Source: Zopfochytrium polystomum (lineage: Eukaryota; Chytridiomycota; Chytridiomycetes; Chytridiales; Chytridiaceae). From it: a DNA stretch of 64,000 nt. Location: NCBI GenBank assembly GCA_025765615.1, contig JAIVFJ010000050.1, forward strand, positions 62,001 through 126,000, given 5' to 3'. Below, piece after piece: positions 54,875-64,000 of the stretch. How positions within the stretch are numbered: the stretch's first letter is position 1; every line of letters starts with the position of its first letter. The notes under the pieces were generated by a model that worked only from the letters and a program-made list of their open reading frames with translations, was not told where the DNA came from and ran no database searches. The position numbers and the translations under genes were made by a program.

Positions 54875-55560
54875 GGACGAAAAGGTGTAGGACGAATTTG
54901 GAGCTACGAGGGAGATCAAGTAGAACGCAGAGTCTTTGGTGGTGAAGCGCCGGTTGCCCTCTTGCGTGATTCCCGCGAGCCAGTATAGATGGCATCGCGG
55001 TCGACCTTGAGCCAGGCGCCCATCTCGGTCAGACCGTCGCGCTGGGGCTGGGAGATGGACCCGCCCCAAAGTCGATCAGAAAGTTTCCGTTCTTCGACAC
55101 GACGTCGACGAGGGTCGGCACGAGGTCCTTTGCCTTCTTGTAGTCAGAGTCAGGGACCGCGGTGTCGAACGCATAGCTGAAGGGCGCGAAACCGAGGTTA
55201 GATTCCCAGGGATTGTGGACGATGCCCGGGTACGTCGCGTACTCGGAGGTCGAGAACCCGTTCCATAGGCACCCGCAGCGGGAGTTTGCGAGAACCTGCT
55301 GGCCGCGCGCGATCGGCGTTGTACCAGGTTGCAAAAGTTTCGCACGAGCGGGACGACCCGCCCATGTCGCACCACATGATGCTTGTGCGGTAGTCGTCGA
55401 GGAGGGTCTTCATCTGCGGGGTCTGGAGGTCGTCAATAAAGTCGGATACGTGGACCAGTCCGACGTACGGACGATCTCGTTGATGAAAGCGCTCCGGGGC
55501 GGGCCTCCGGGCCATGCGCCGAAGCCGTATGTGTGGTGGAGCGGGTTGTGCCACTCGGTT
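54875..55560 (-). pseudogene. GH29 alpha-L-fucosidase pseudogene, 5'-truncated
   Basis: In shifting minus-strand frames: EWHNPLHHTYGFGAWPGG, then FIDDLQTPQMKTLLDDYRTS and IMWCDMGG (the GH29 nucleophile region WxD), then WESNLGFAPFSYAFDTAVPD, LVDVVSKNGNFLIDFG (GH29 SxNGNxLLNxG motif), then DGLTEMGAWLKVDRDAIYTG and NRRFTTKDSAFYLISLV. This order is that of GH29 fucosidases, which release fucose from glycans or xyloglucan. At least four frame changes are present, and the first about 100 residues are missing. Upstream at about 55.56-55.65 kb is a piece also found at 59.73-59.83 kb, then the LTR fragment. Confidence 0.8.
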
Positions 55561-55689
55561 ATTTCAACCAATCAGAGGCAATCACAGAGCCCGATCGTGA
55601 CGGATGAAAGCGAGTGTGCAATAGTAGAGTGGCGCGGAGTCTGCCATGAATTCCCAACGCGCAAGCCTTTTGATAACCCATCCCGTGGC

Positions 55690-55930
55690 TGTTGAGGTTA
55701 CCGTCGTGACCGAAGGTTGAAGTTGGAGTTGCGAGGACGACAAGGTGTCGGCAGGTAACTGGGTTTCTTAATTTAGAAGAAAAACTTCTTAATTCTCGTA
55801 TCATTGATGTGCCTATTTGCTCATCGCCTGAAGTGTCCTTCAGTACAGAACAAGAATCGGAGCATATCTAAACTCTCATGTTCTAAGCCATGAACGCTGG
55901 AATTGCTCTTAATACGCAGAGACAGTAACT
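55690..55930 (+). mobile_element. LTR fragment, about 240 bp
   Basis: It begins TGTTGAGGTTACCGTCGTGACC and matches the first about 240 bp of the solo LTR at 49400 in the same orientation (GGTTTCTTAATT, AGAAGAAAAACTTCTT, TGTTCTAAGCCATGAA, GCTGGAATTGCTCTTAA). The right part is missing; similarity ends just before a 28-A tract at about 55940. No internal retroelement sequence follows. Confidence 0.8.
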
Positions 55931-56241
55931 TGAAGGGATTTGAAAAAAAAAAAAAAAAAAAAAAAAAACAAAAAAAAAAAAACCGAGTGGCTGTGGATTT
56001 GTTGGGTTGCGTTTCGAGAGGCTGTCTTTCCCCAAGGTCACGCGGTGATTTCGACACCGAGTCTCGTTCGGCAAGGGGACTGAAAACTGTCTTTCCCCCC
56101 GCTGTCAATGCGTTGTTGTTTGTGTTCCTGTTTTCTGGCACCGCCACAGTGCGCCCAGTCTTGCATACTCTGACATAAAAGAAAAGATTTTTTTTTTCTT
56201 CTTTTTTTTGTTCACAAGAAAAACCTCCACTCTCAGCTGCG

Positions 56242-57947
56242 ATGCTTGCAGCAATGCTCAGCGGCCACGATAACAAGAACGACCCCGCCGCTGCCCCTTC
56301 CGCACCGCTCAAACTCTCTGTTCCCGCAATCATCGGCAGCGCGGACTCTGCATCCGCCTCCTCCCGCGTCTTCGCCGCCCACCCGATCCTCCGCAGATCC
56401 CTCGACGCCCTCCTCGCCAACGCCGGGCCAGCAGGCTTCCCCGTGCTCCCCGTCTACCAGCAGACGCGCACCGGCGGCTTCCTCGATGACGCGAGGAACC
56501 CGCCGCTCTCCTTCCAGCGGGCCGACCGCATGATGGGCAACAACCTCGAGCTTGGACTCGTGGAACCCGACGTCAGTGTGCTCCCGCCCAAGCTCGGCCC
56601 CGACCCGTCCGGCTTCGTCGTCCGCGTCCCTGGCGACCTCGAGCTGGCCCTTCATAGGTCCGTCGAGGCCTACCACGGCCTCGCTCCGTCGCAGTCCTCA
56701 CCATTTGTCCATGGCTTCAACGGACTTCCTGGCCTCGGGCCCTGGTCCATCGCAGGGGTGCTTCGCATCACCAACAACAAAGACACGGTGCTCCAGCGGC
56801 TCAACGTCTCCTTGCAGTTTACGGCAAACATGGCGTCCAAGCAGCTGGTTGCCGACACTGGCACCGGGTTTGTCACTAAGCCTCTTAAGAGATGGCGCCT
56901 TGTTGAGGCCAAACCCCACGAGCTCCAGATCGAGAAGCTGGTGGGTTCCCCAATACATACCTTTTTTTTTTTTTTTTTGCGAGCTAAGAAAAAATCCGCA
57001 AACGCAAACAGGGGCCAAGGGAGTCGTTCTACGCCTCGTTTCGATACCAGTTCTCTCAAGTCTATCCCCCAGCTGTTGACCTCATAGCTTTAAACCTGAA
57101 CGAATCCGCAACCAACACCTATTACAAGCTGACCGTCGGCGCCGTGGTGCCAAAAAAAGGGTTTTTTTCTGACAACACGGTTGTCAACCTCTCCAGAGAC
57201 ATCCCCGTCCACCTTTATTCGAAGCCGCAAATCTCCGAGGCCCTGCAGAGCGTGACGAAAAAGCGGGTCGAAACGCTAAACGCGAGAAACCCCGAGTTCC
57301 CCTGGCGGCTGTCGCTTGCGCGCAACGACTTGGCCCCGTCCGAAACCGCCGTCCTCGACATCACAGTCGGCACGCTCGCGGGGCCGTCGACGACGCACCC
57401 CGAAATCGCCGCCGTGACGGTGGAGATCGTGGAAGTCATCGGGTACCTCCGGTTCGAGCCCAAGTTCGACAAGAGCAAGCAGGTCTTTGCGCACGCGACG
57501 CAAAAGGTCTGCGAGCGGTACAAATTTGGCGACCCGGCCTCCGGCGGCGGCGCGCTTCCGCTGTCGTGGTCCGTCGACGACGATCCGCTGCCGGACGCGG
57601 CCGCGTCTCGGACCGCCACGCTGCGCTTCGCGACCCCGCCCCTCGCGGTCACGCGCCGTGACGCGGTCCACACGCCGGTGATGGCAAAGCAGGACCCGCA
57701 GTATCCCGCGTCGTACATGAACCCCGACGGGCGGTGGCACGACTGCGTCATCACGCACGACCTGAGGGTGGTCCTGCACGTTTTGGACGAGAAGCGACGC
57801 ACCGTGGAAGTCGAGGGCGTCATGGCAGTTTCAGTGATTGGCGCGCCGAGGGAGGAGTTTCTGCGGCTCGTGGACGCGTACCCGGGGCTGCTTGACGACG
57901 CGCCGATCAGCGATGCAAAGGTGGATCTTCCAACTGTGTCGTCTTAG
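56242..57947 (+). CDS. Arrestin-fold-like protein
   Basis: Exon 1 56242-56940 and exon 2 57012-57947 join in phase 0 (intron with a T17 run) to 544 residues. The N-terminal region is partly disordered; beta-rich segments follow: WSIAGVLRITNNKDTVLQRL and NVSLQFTANMASKQL, then DIPVHLYSKPQ, LDITVGTLAGPSTTHPEIA, and near the end VITHDLRVVLHVLDEKRRTV / EVEGVMAVSVIGAPREEF. The paired N- and C-sandwich pattern with a near-C-terminal HxLxVxLxV strand resembles arrestin-related proteins, which act as adaptors in endocytosis. No PPxY motif was noticed. The family assignment is tentative, but the gene model is clean. Confidence 0.6.
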
Positions 57948-59399
57948 TTGGGAGATTGGAGTTGTGGATTCAATCCGTTAAAAATCATCAAGTTTATCTT
58001 TGCTAGAGCTTTTTGAGTCTCCTTTGATAGTTCGATATTGTGCTTTGTTCATCATTTCTCGTCCAAATTGCTGATTAAACGGTGTCAAAGCAGACTTTCC
58101 TCTGTATTTTGCGCGGGCCGCGCGTCTTTTGGGAAAAGCACGCACAACAGTTGCGCCTGCGCGGTTTTGCGCGAGACAATCTGCCGCTTACGGAGCCAAA
58201 ACATCAATTATTCAGAATGGAGCGGAGATACTTCACCTTTTTCGTTGGATGAGGTCGTTACTTTGCCACCAAGATGCTCGTACGAGCCTGACTGCACAAT
58301 GCGAAATCTTGCAAGACCGCAAAAAAACCCATGTTTCTCTGTCATTTGTGGTAAGCTAGGAATTCAAGAGGCTCACAGAAAAGAAAATCCACAAAGTGGA
58401 TTAGTACAAGAAATGTATCTGGTGTGCACCAAAAACAGTCGCACCACGATGTAAGTATTAAAAACAGGAATGTGCTTCTACCTTTCACGGTCTACAAACA
58501 CTGGCACGTTGTATCCAATCGGCGACGCTTTTTTCACCCTTATCCCCGCGGAAAATAAACCGACGAGCACCAAAACGACGCAACCCCTTTTATCTCGCAT
58601 TCATAAGGTCACATCATTTCGGGTTTGGCAAGCAAGCAAGAGGATCAGTGATATTCAGATACCCCTAAGCCGACGAATTTCCTCCAGTAAATCAGTTTGC
58701 ACACTAGACGGAACCCTCGCCCACCGACGACGGATCCTTCAACGAGAAGCCTTATCTGTCCACGACCCGCCGGCGACTCGCTCTTCTCCTCGCGCTTCTG
58801 TACGTTTCGAGGCGTCTTCGATCGAGTCTGAGTGTCTGGAAAGTTTTTGTTTCCAAGTTTGAAAAAAATACTGCACACGTGACTCATCAAACACACCAAA
58901 TCGAACCAACAGAACCTCGGCTCCACGGAGCAGTCGACGAACAGCTTGCCGCAGGGACAGGGGCCACGCACTACTTAAAGCGATTAGCGTCGTCCCTTCA
59001 TTCGTTGCCCAAGTGGGGTAGGGGGGGTGGGGGTTGGTAAGGGCGGATAGTTAGTGTTTTCGAAATGAAAGCGCAAGGTGAGACATTTACCCTTCGACCT
59101 TTTTCCCGCATTACATACAAATCATTAATGAAAAAATGGGTCATAGGGAAAGGATCATTCAAAATGCGAGACGGGGGACTTAAACAAGACTCGCCACCGT
59201 CTGTTGTGCAGAGAGGGGGAGGAAGTATGAAGGTTAGAGGAGTATCGCAGTTTTGCCATGTATCAGAGTTGAAACTTGCCTGTTTTCGACGCGATCCTCA
59301 CTTCTGGGATTGTTTTTTTTTCCCGGGTTAGTTGATGAGCCGGGCATCTCTTCGCAATCAAAAGTTGAGCGAAAAAGTCTAAGGTCTGGTGTGGGGCCA
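57948..59399. other. Intergenic, nothing assignable
   Basis: Several short frames (for example 58038-58454, plus) have no motif. A minus-strand frame near 58971 (MRGPCPCGKLFVDCSVEPRF) is Cys-rich but isolated. No gene supported. Confidence 0.4.
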
Positions 59400-59990
59400 A
59401 AAACCTGAATGCGCTTCTTCGTTTCACGGTCGACGTGCTCTGAACGAGCATCTTTTCACGAATCGGCAACGCATTCTTCTCCCGCTTCTTGAAGTTGTGC
59501 CTGTGCACCACCGGGAGAGCCGGCAAAGCGACGACAATTACGGCAGCAACCACTATCTGAGGTAATCGCGCCCACCGAAAGCGTGGAGCTCGACCCCGCG
59601 CTCGCCGCTCGGACAATCGCTCTCACATTTCAGATCAAAGGAACGGCTTTCGGGGAATTTGAACTTCCGCCACTCGAGGTTGCATCGGCCGTACTTGTCC
59701 AAGTGGTCTGCAGTCGGTATAGTCTTTAACCAGTCAAAGGCAATCACAAGAGGAGATCGTGAGGGCTGAGGGACAACTATGGAGTGGCGTTGAGTCTGCC
59801 ATGAATTCGCAACTAACAAGCGTTTGGCACCCATCGCGTCGCGTCGGCCGAGCGTTTGCGACGTTTTCTGGTGCGCAACCATTCTTTTCGACGGCAGGTC
59901 GCCGGGTCGTCGCTGGTTGTGTTTGCTGTGACGACCGAGAGCAGCGCGAGCTCGACGAGGTGGACATTGTGATTCGAGGCTGAGTAGTGG
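59400..59990 (-). pseudogene. Membrane glycoprotein pseudogene (copy B)
   Basis: A decayed relative of the intact gene at 60.4-61.5 kb. In different frames it carries SVVTANTTSDDPATC and NGCAPENVANA, then ADATRWVPNAC, CNLEWRKFKFPESRSF, and finally a reduced TM/tail (VVAAVIVVALPALPVVHRHN, KKREKNALP, REKMLVQS). The large middle domain is deleted and the frame shifts repeatedly. Confidence 0.8.
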
Positions 59991-60395
59991 CTTCCTCTGT
60001 CTTTCCTTCTCCTATTATGGGGCTTTGAACACAATGGCTCGGGAGACTGCGTTTCCCCTTTCACTCCCCTGCTCCAATGGCTTGGCTCCGAACGAATTTC
60101 TGCTTGTGAGAGAATCCGCCGTCGGATCGTTTGATTCAGAGCTTTCACCTTCGTCATCAAATGAAGGCGAAAGAGCGGCCGAAGCTGCGAAACCCGTCAA
60201 CACGAGCAAAGCAATCTGTCTTTGGAGCAAAAATCAAGAGGCTCAAAGCTAAACAGGAAAGAAAACCGGCATTGAGGAAAAATCTTGAAGGTCTGGCTGG
60301 GACGGAAACAGTTGAATCAGGCTCTCTTAAGGGCACATAGCATCGAAGGAGCGAAGCGCAATGGAGGTGAAGGATGTGTTTCTTCGTTTCACGGT

Positions 60396-61498
60396 CTACG
60401 AGCTCTGGACGAGCACCTTATCCCCAATCGGCAACGCATTCGTCTCGCGCTTCTTCACGTTGTGCCTGCGTACCAGCAAGAGCGCCGATAAAGCGACAGC
60501 GACGACGCCAGCAAGCACGATTCCGACAATCGCACCCACCGAAAGCGTAGAAGCGGACGCCGCACCGCTGTTCTCCGCGCCATTTCCGTTGGGGACGTAC
60601 TCGACGGCGTTGATAAGTACTTCAAAGACGTCCATCTGGCAGAGGTAGGGTGGCCCGTCGCCTTGCGGAATCAAGCTCCACAGAATGCGGAGCTCTTTGA
60701 CGCCGTCGGCGGAAACGTTTGCTTGAACTACGTACGAGCTGGAGATTTCCAAAATGTCGAGGCGGTCGTTGATTTGGTATTGGTGGTTTATGCGGGACGT
60801 GACTGTCGTGGTGACGGACGGCATTGAGAGCCTTTTGAGTGGCCCTCCGGCAGCGTCGGCAACGAAGAGGTCAGGCCAGAAGTTAAGCGTCCCTGCGATA
60901 GGCCCAGGCTTAACAAAAGAGATTTGTGAAACTTCGTAAGGTTTACCTTCGAATTTCCACGACAGAAAGCCGTAGTCGATGGATATCTGCGATGGGAAAC
61001 GATTAAGTTCTTTGAATGTCGGGGATTGAAGTTAGAATCCAATAAACCCACTCACGTTTTTCAGGACAAAGTTGCGGTTCTCAGGAAATTTGAATTGCAG
61101 CCACTCGGAGTTGCATTCTTCGTACGTGTCGAAGTAGTCTGCAGCAGATGTCAATTCAAACTGATCAAATGCAATCAAGGAAAGATTGGGTGAAGGAGCG
61201 GAAGGGGAAGGGAATGGGGGGCACCGGCGATCTGGTGAGGCTTAAGACGAGGATGCGACTGTGGAGAGGAGAGACGTTTGTCATGAAACCACTACTCACA
61301 GGCCTTGGATACCCATCGTGTGGCATCGGCGTCCAGGAAACCTGTCGCATTCTGAGCGTTTGCGACGTTCTCTGGTGCGCAGCCGTTCTTTCCGACGGCG
61401 CAGGTCGCAGGGTCGTCGCTGGTTGTGTTTGCGGTCACGACCGAGAGCGGCGCGAGCGAGACGTCGCGAGGAGACGACAACGAGGACGAGGAGGACAT
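60396..61498 (-). CDS. Unknown single-pass membrane glycoprotein (copy A, intact)
   Basis: Exons 61498-61300, 61138-61056 and 60986-60396 give exactly 291 codons (phases 1 and 0). The N-terminal part (LAPLSVVTANTTSDDPATCA, NGCAPENVANAQNATGFLDA) has Cys and N-glycosylation sites. Then comes a beta-rich domain (WLQFKFPENRNF; ISIDYGFLSWKFEGKPYEVS; TLNFWPDLFVADAAGGPLKR; YVVQANVSADGVKELRILWS). The C-terminus is a TM helix (VGAIVGIVLAGVVAVALSAL) and a basic tail (RRHNVKKRETNALP). The domain layout suggests a type I surface protein with a jelly-roll or carbohydrate-binding-like ectodomain, but no family was recognised. It is flanked by two decayed copies. Confidence 0.72.
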
Positions 61499-61710
61499 CG
61501 TTGGTCGAGTTGTGCTGTGTGCGGGGGCTTGTTTTAAGAGGCGGGTGGCTGCAGCCCCTGTCTTTCCGGTTGGGGATGACCTCTGATGACGGGCAACCCT
61601 CTACCTGCCTGTCTTTCCACTATTATCAGCAGTCTGTCTTTCACCTTTGCATTGGGCAGTGCTTGATTTGGAAGAGAAACCCACCAGGTTTCACGGCTCG
61701 GCGCACGCAA

Positions 61711-61718
61711 CCCGCACA

Positions 61719-61763
<45 letters not shown>
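61711..61763. repeat. (CA)n microsatellite, about 25 units
   Basis: An almost pure CA run that interrupts the second exon of copy C immediately after the FKFPDRPKEYA segment. Confidence 0.95.
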
Positions 61764-61765
<2 letters not shown>

Positions 61766-62100
61766 CATATTCTTTTGGGCGGTCCGGAAACTTAAAATGC
61801 AGCCACTGTTCGGAGCAGTCTAGGCGCCAAGTCACTGTTCAGTATGGGGGGGGCACGTGCACATAGGGGTCGCTGCCCACCTGGCTTCGACATCCACCGC
61901 GCGGCGTCGTAATCGAGGAACCCAGTGTCGTTCTGCGCGCTCGCGACATTCTGTGGGGCGCATTCACCGGCGGCGGTCGGGCAGGCAACGGGATCGTCGT
62001 TGGTGGTGCTCGCGGTGATGGTGGAGATGGGAGCGAGGGAGACGATGCGCTTGACGGCGGCGGCGGAGGGCGACGGAGAGGACGGCGGCGACGACGACAT
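61764..62100 (-). pseudogene. Membrane glycoprotein fragment (copy C)
   Basis: The ATG at 62100 opens an exon collinear with exon 1 of copy A (VSLAPISTITASTTNDDPVA; NVASAQNDTGFLDYDAARWM), ending at an AAGCCAG|GTGGGC donor. Exon 2 (CSEQWLHFKFPDRPKEYA) follows but breaks off in the CA microsatellite. No ectodomain, TM or tail follows, so it is a truncated duplicate. Confidence 0.75.
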
Positions 62101-62485
62101 TGACTGCTTCTGAAATGGGGAAGATCGGCGGTTTGTTGTTGTTGCTCTTCGCCGCACGCGCGCGCGCCAAACGGCAAACTGAAAGCGGAAAGTCAGGTGA
62201 TTGCTTATTTGGAAATGAAGTGAGGGGGAAGTGTCTTGCCTGCGGCCAGGCAATCAACTGCAAAGATGCAATCCTTATGGCGTGCTGCGTTTTGTATTCA
62301 GTTCGCGATGTAAAAGGGCCGTCAAACAACATACTTGGGAGCGACTGTCAAAACCGCATACTTGGTAAGAGGAGAACTTTCATTAGGTTGCAGCCTGTCG
62401 ACTGATGGACTTGTGAGGAATTAGGAGGGATACAAAACAAAATATTTCAAGCACAATGAACCAAGAGTGACGTAAACGTGTACAC
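62101..62485. other. Intergenic, nothing assignable
   Basis: Divergent/convergent flanks only; no motif or repeat recognised. Confidence 0.4.
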
Positions 62486-64000
62486 TCAAATCAACCAACC
62501 CGCCAACACCACCACCACCACCACCACAGCCCCACCCGCCGCCCACGTCCCCGCCCACACTCCCGCCAGTCCACCCCTCGAACCCGACGCCCTCGCAATC
62601 GTCGTCGCCGTCGTCCCACCACCTCCTCCCGTCCCAGTTGGCACATACGTCGCCCTCATTCCAATCAAGTACCGCAGCGCCTCCTGCGCCGCGGCCGGCT
62701 GGTTGTCGGGGACCTTGTGGCCGGTCTTTGCGACGCGGATGTACGCGAAGCGGTCGCCGGCCGTGTGGAGGGAGCCCGCGGGGGTCGCGAAGGAGGGCGG
62801 CCAGGTGAGGGTTGCGGCGGAGAGTGGCGGGGTTAAGGTGAGCGGGGATGACCAACTGCGGGAAGGGTGCGGAAGAAAAAGGAGAAACCCCGAGTGAGAA
62901 ATACATTCATAAGGGGAAAGAGACCACATACGTCATATTGCCGATCGCCCTCTCCGCGCCGACGTAATGGAACACAAAGTCGCGGTCGCCGTCCAGCAGC
63001 AGCACCGGCACCCCCGCGTCGACAAGCTTCGGGATGATCGTCCTCGCCTCCGGGGTCGGGTCGTTCCGTAGCGCGCTCAGCCCGCCCCCACAGCCGGTCC
63101 ACGACGACCCCGATGCGACGTGTATTGCGGATTGCGTGGATTTTTTCTTTTTGGATGTTTGTTTGACCCCCGGGGGATTAGACAAAGCGTGCGGAAAAAT
63201 CAACCACGGCAACGGGGGGCTTCTTTACGTTGAGAAAGGTCGCCCTCGCCTTGGCGGCGCCGGCCAAGTAGTTGCACGGTTGGTCGATCTCGTAGACGCA
63301 CTTGTCCACGTTGTTGGCGGCCTCCCAGCGCTGGACGTACGCCGTCATGTCGCATCTTTTCTCGAAGTTAGTATCAGGCAGTGGGAAATCAATTTTTTAT
63401 ATTTTTTTTGACTAGCTTACTGGTATGAGATACCCGATACGTTCTGCTGCGTAGCGTACAGGCACTTTTGCGCCATTGCGCCGGCCTTCGCGAGCGCGGC
63501 GGTGTCGGCGCCGAAAAAGTTTGAGTCGCGGAGATAGTCGACGTCGTTGATCGTGCCTGAAAGCAGGGTTCAAGGGATAGCGAGGAGGTGGTCAAACAAC
63601 CGGAAACGGAGAACCCAAATTTCGTACTCTGAAAGCTCTTCTGATTCGCCGTATCGTACAAGCCGTTGGACACGGAGATGCCTTTGAGCTTGACGAGGGA
63701 GCCGTCCGACAGCTGCGGGTTCTTGACGAGGCCGTACGCAATGTTGGGGATGAAAAAGCCAGCAAAGGACTCGCCGGTGATGTACAGGTTGTACGATTTC
63801 AGCGCTGGAAAGACCTTGTAAAAGTTGTCGAGGAACGACAGGAACGTTGCGACAACCTTTTTTGCACGGGGACAAGATCGTTCGTGAGATTGGAGCACAA
63901 GAAATCCGTCCAAGGACAGCGCCCTTTTCAACACATCACACACACCTCATCCGCTGTCGACGGCACCGTATCCCCCGTCGAGAACCCCGCACCAACCGGC
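62486..64000 (-). CDS. Serine carboxypeptidase (S10), membrane-anchored, 5' end beyond window
   Basis: Six exons are visible (64000-63946, 63856-63628, 63556-63421, 63355-63229, 63146-62932, 62855-62486), all GT-AG with compatible phases. Motifs: PVGAGFSTGD, the nucleophile elbow LYITGESFAGFFIPNIA (Ser), the segment DFVFHYVGAERAI preceded by LLLDGD (Asp), and TGHKVPDNQP (His), so the catalytic triad is complete. After the His region, a Gly/Thr-rich stretch and a hydrophobic end (AAGGAVVVVVVVLAGWLI) form a probable GPI signal or TM anchor. Expected to trim C-terminal residues of peptides at the cell surface or in the secretory/vacuolar system. The signal peptide lies beyond 64000. Confidence 0.87.

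Noticed and set aside
55939..55983. Long A tract as poly-A tail of a retroposed gene
   Set aside because: No processed-gene sequence precedes it; it follows an LTR fragment, and similar A tracts occur inside introns in this window.

Overview
The window is nuclear DNA of a fungus, most likely a chytrid (Chytridiomycota). This rests on many short GT-AG introns (about 45-110 bp), moderately high GC in coding exons, fungal-type secreted proteins (GH28 pectinases, GH29 fucosidase, a GPI-anchored glycoprotein, an S10 carboxypeptidase), an Mch1-like MFS transporter, multi-exon LRR receptors and a large family of degenerate ankyrin-like repeat proteins. The lineage is an inference. No rRNA, tRNA or CRISPR was seen.

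Layout. 0-3 kb: two minus-strand members of a repeat family, here called QWW after its core VLQWWKDSG (one partial gene, one pseudogene). 3.1-6.2 kb: an intact ten-exon TIR / NB-ARC / LRR gene, a plant/animal-style NLR that is very unusual for a fungus; its LRRs sit on five consecutive exons of exactly 84 nt. 7-8.9 kb: a single-pass membrane protein with an SH3 domain. 9.4-15.2 kb: unrecognised genes, small secreted proteins, rearranged and duplicated fragments. 15.3-20.9 kb: three tandem GH28 polygalacturonase paralogues with stepwise loss of active-site residues. 21-28.5 kb: a disrupted F-box gene, two intact QWW genes, an internally deleted SDR and three QWW pseudogene segments. 28.7-32.4 kb: MFS transporter and a GPI-anchored glycoprotein. 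33-35.8 kb: an LRR-TM-SAM receptor-like gene with several lesions. 36-41.7 kb: two tandem multi-TM RING-H2 genes. 42-43.3 kb: acyl-protein thioesterase, with a decayed copy of the RING/thioesterase junction at 44-44.8 kb. 44.9-50.8 kb: an intact QWW gene and a QWW pseudogene split by a solo LTR. 50.9-52.3 kb: second copy of the glycoprotein with a nonsense codon. 54.8-55.6 kb: GH29 fucosidase remnant. 56.2-57.9 kb: arrestin-like protein. 59.4-62.1 kb: three copies of an unknown membrane glycoprotein, one intact. 62.5-64 kb: S10 carboxypeptidase running off the right edge.

Functionally this looks like a fast-evolving accessory region. It combines candidate recognition genes (TIR-NLR, LRR receptor, repeat proteins with an F-box-like N-terminus, RING E3s) with secreted plant-wall or glycan enzymes and many decaying duplicates. 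The same events recur: tandem duplication, frameshift decay, small inversions and LTR insertion. Several single-base frame breaks in otherwise good genes (RING pair, thioesterase 5' end, F-box gene) could be assembly errors and should be tested against reads.
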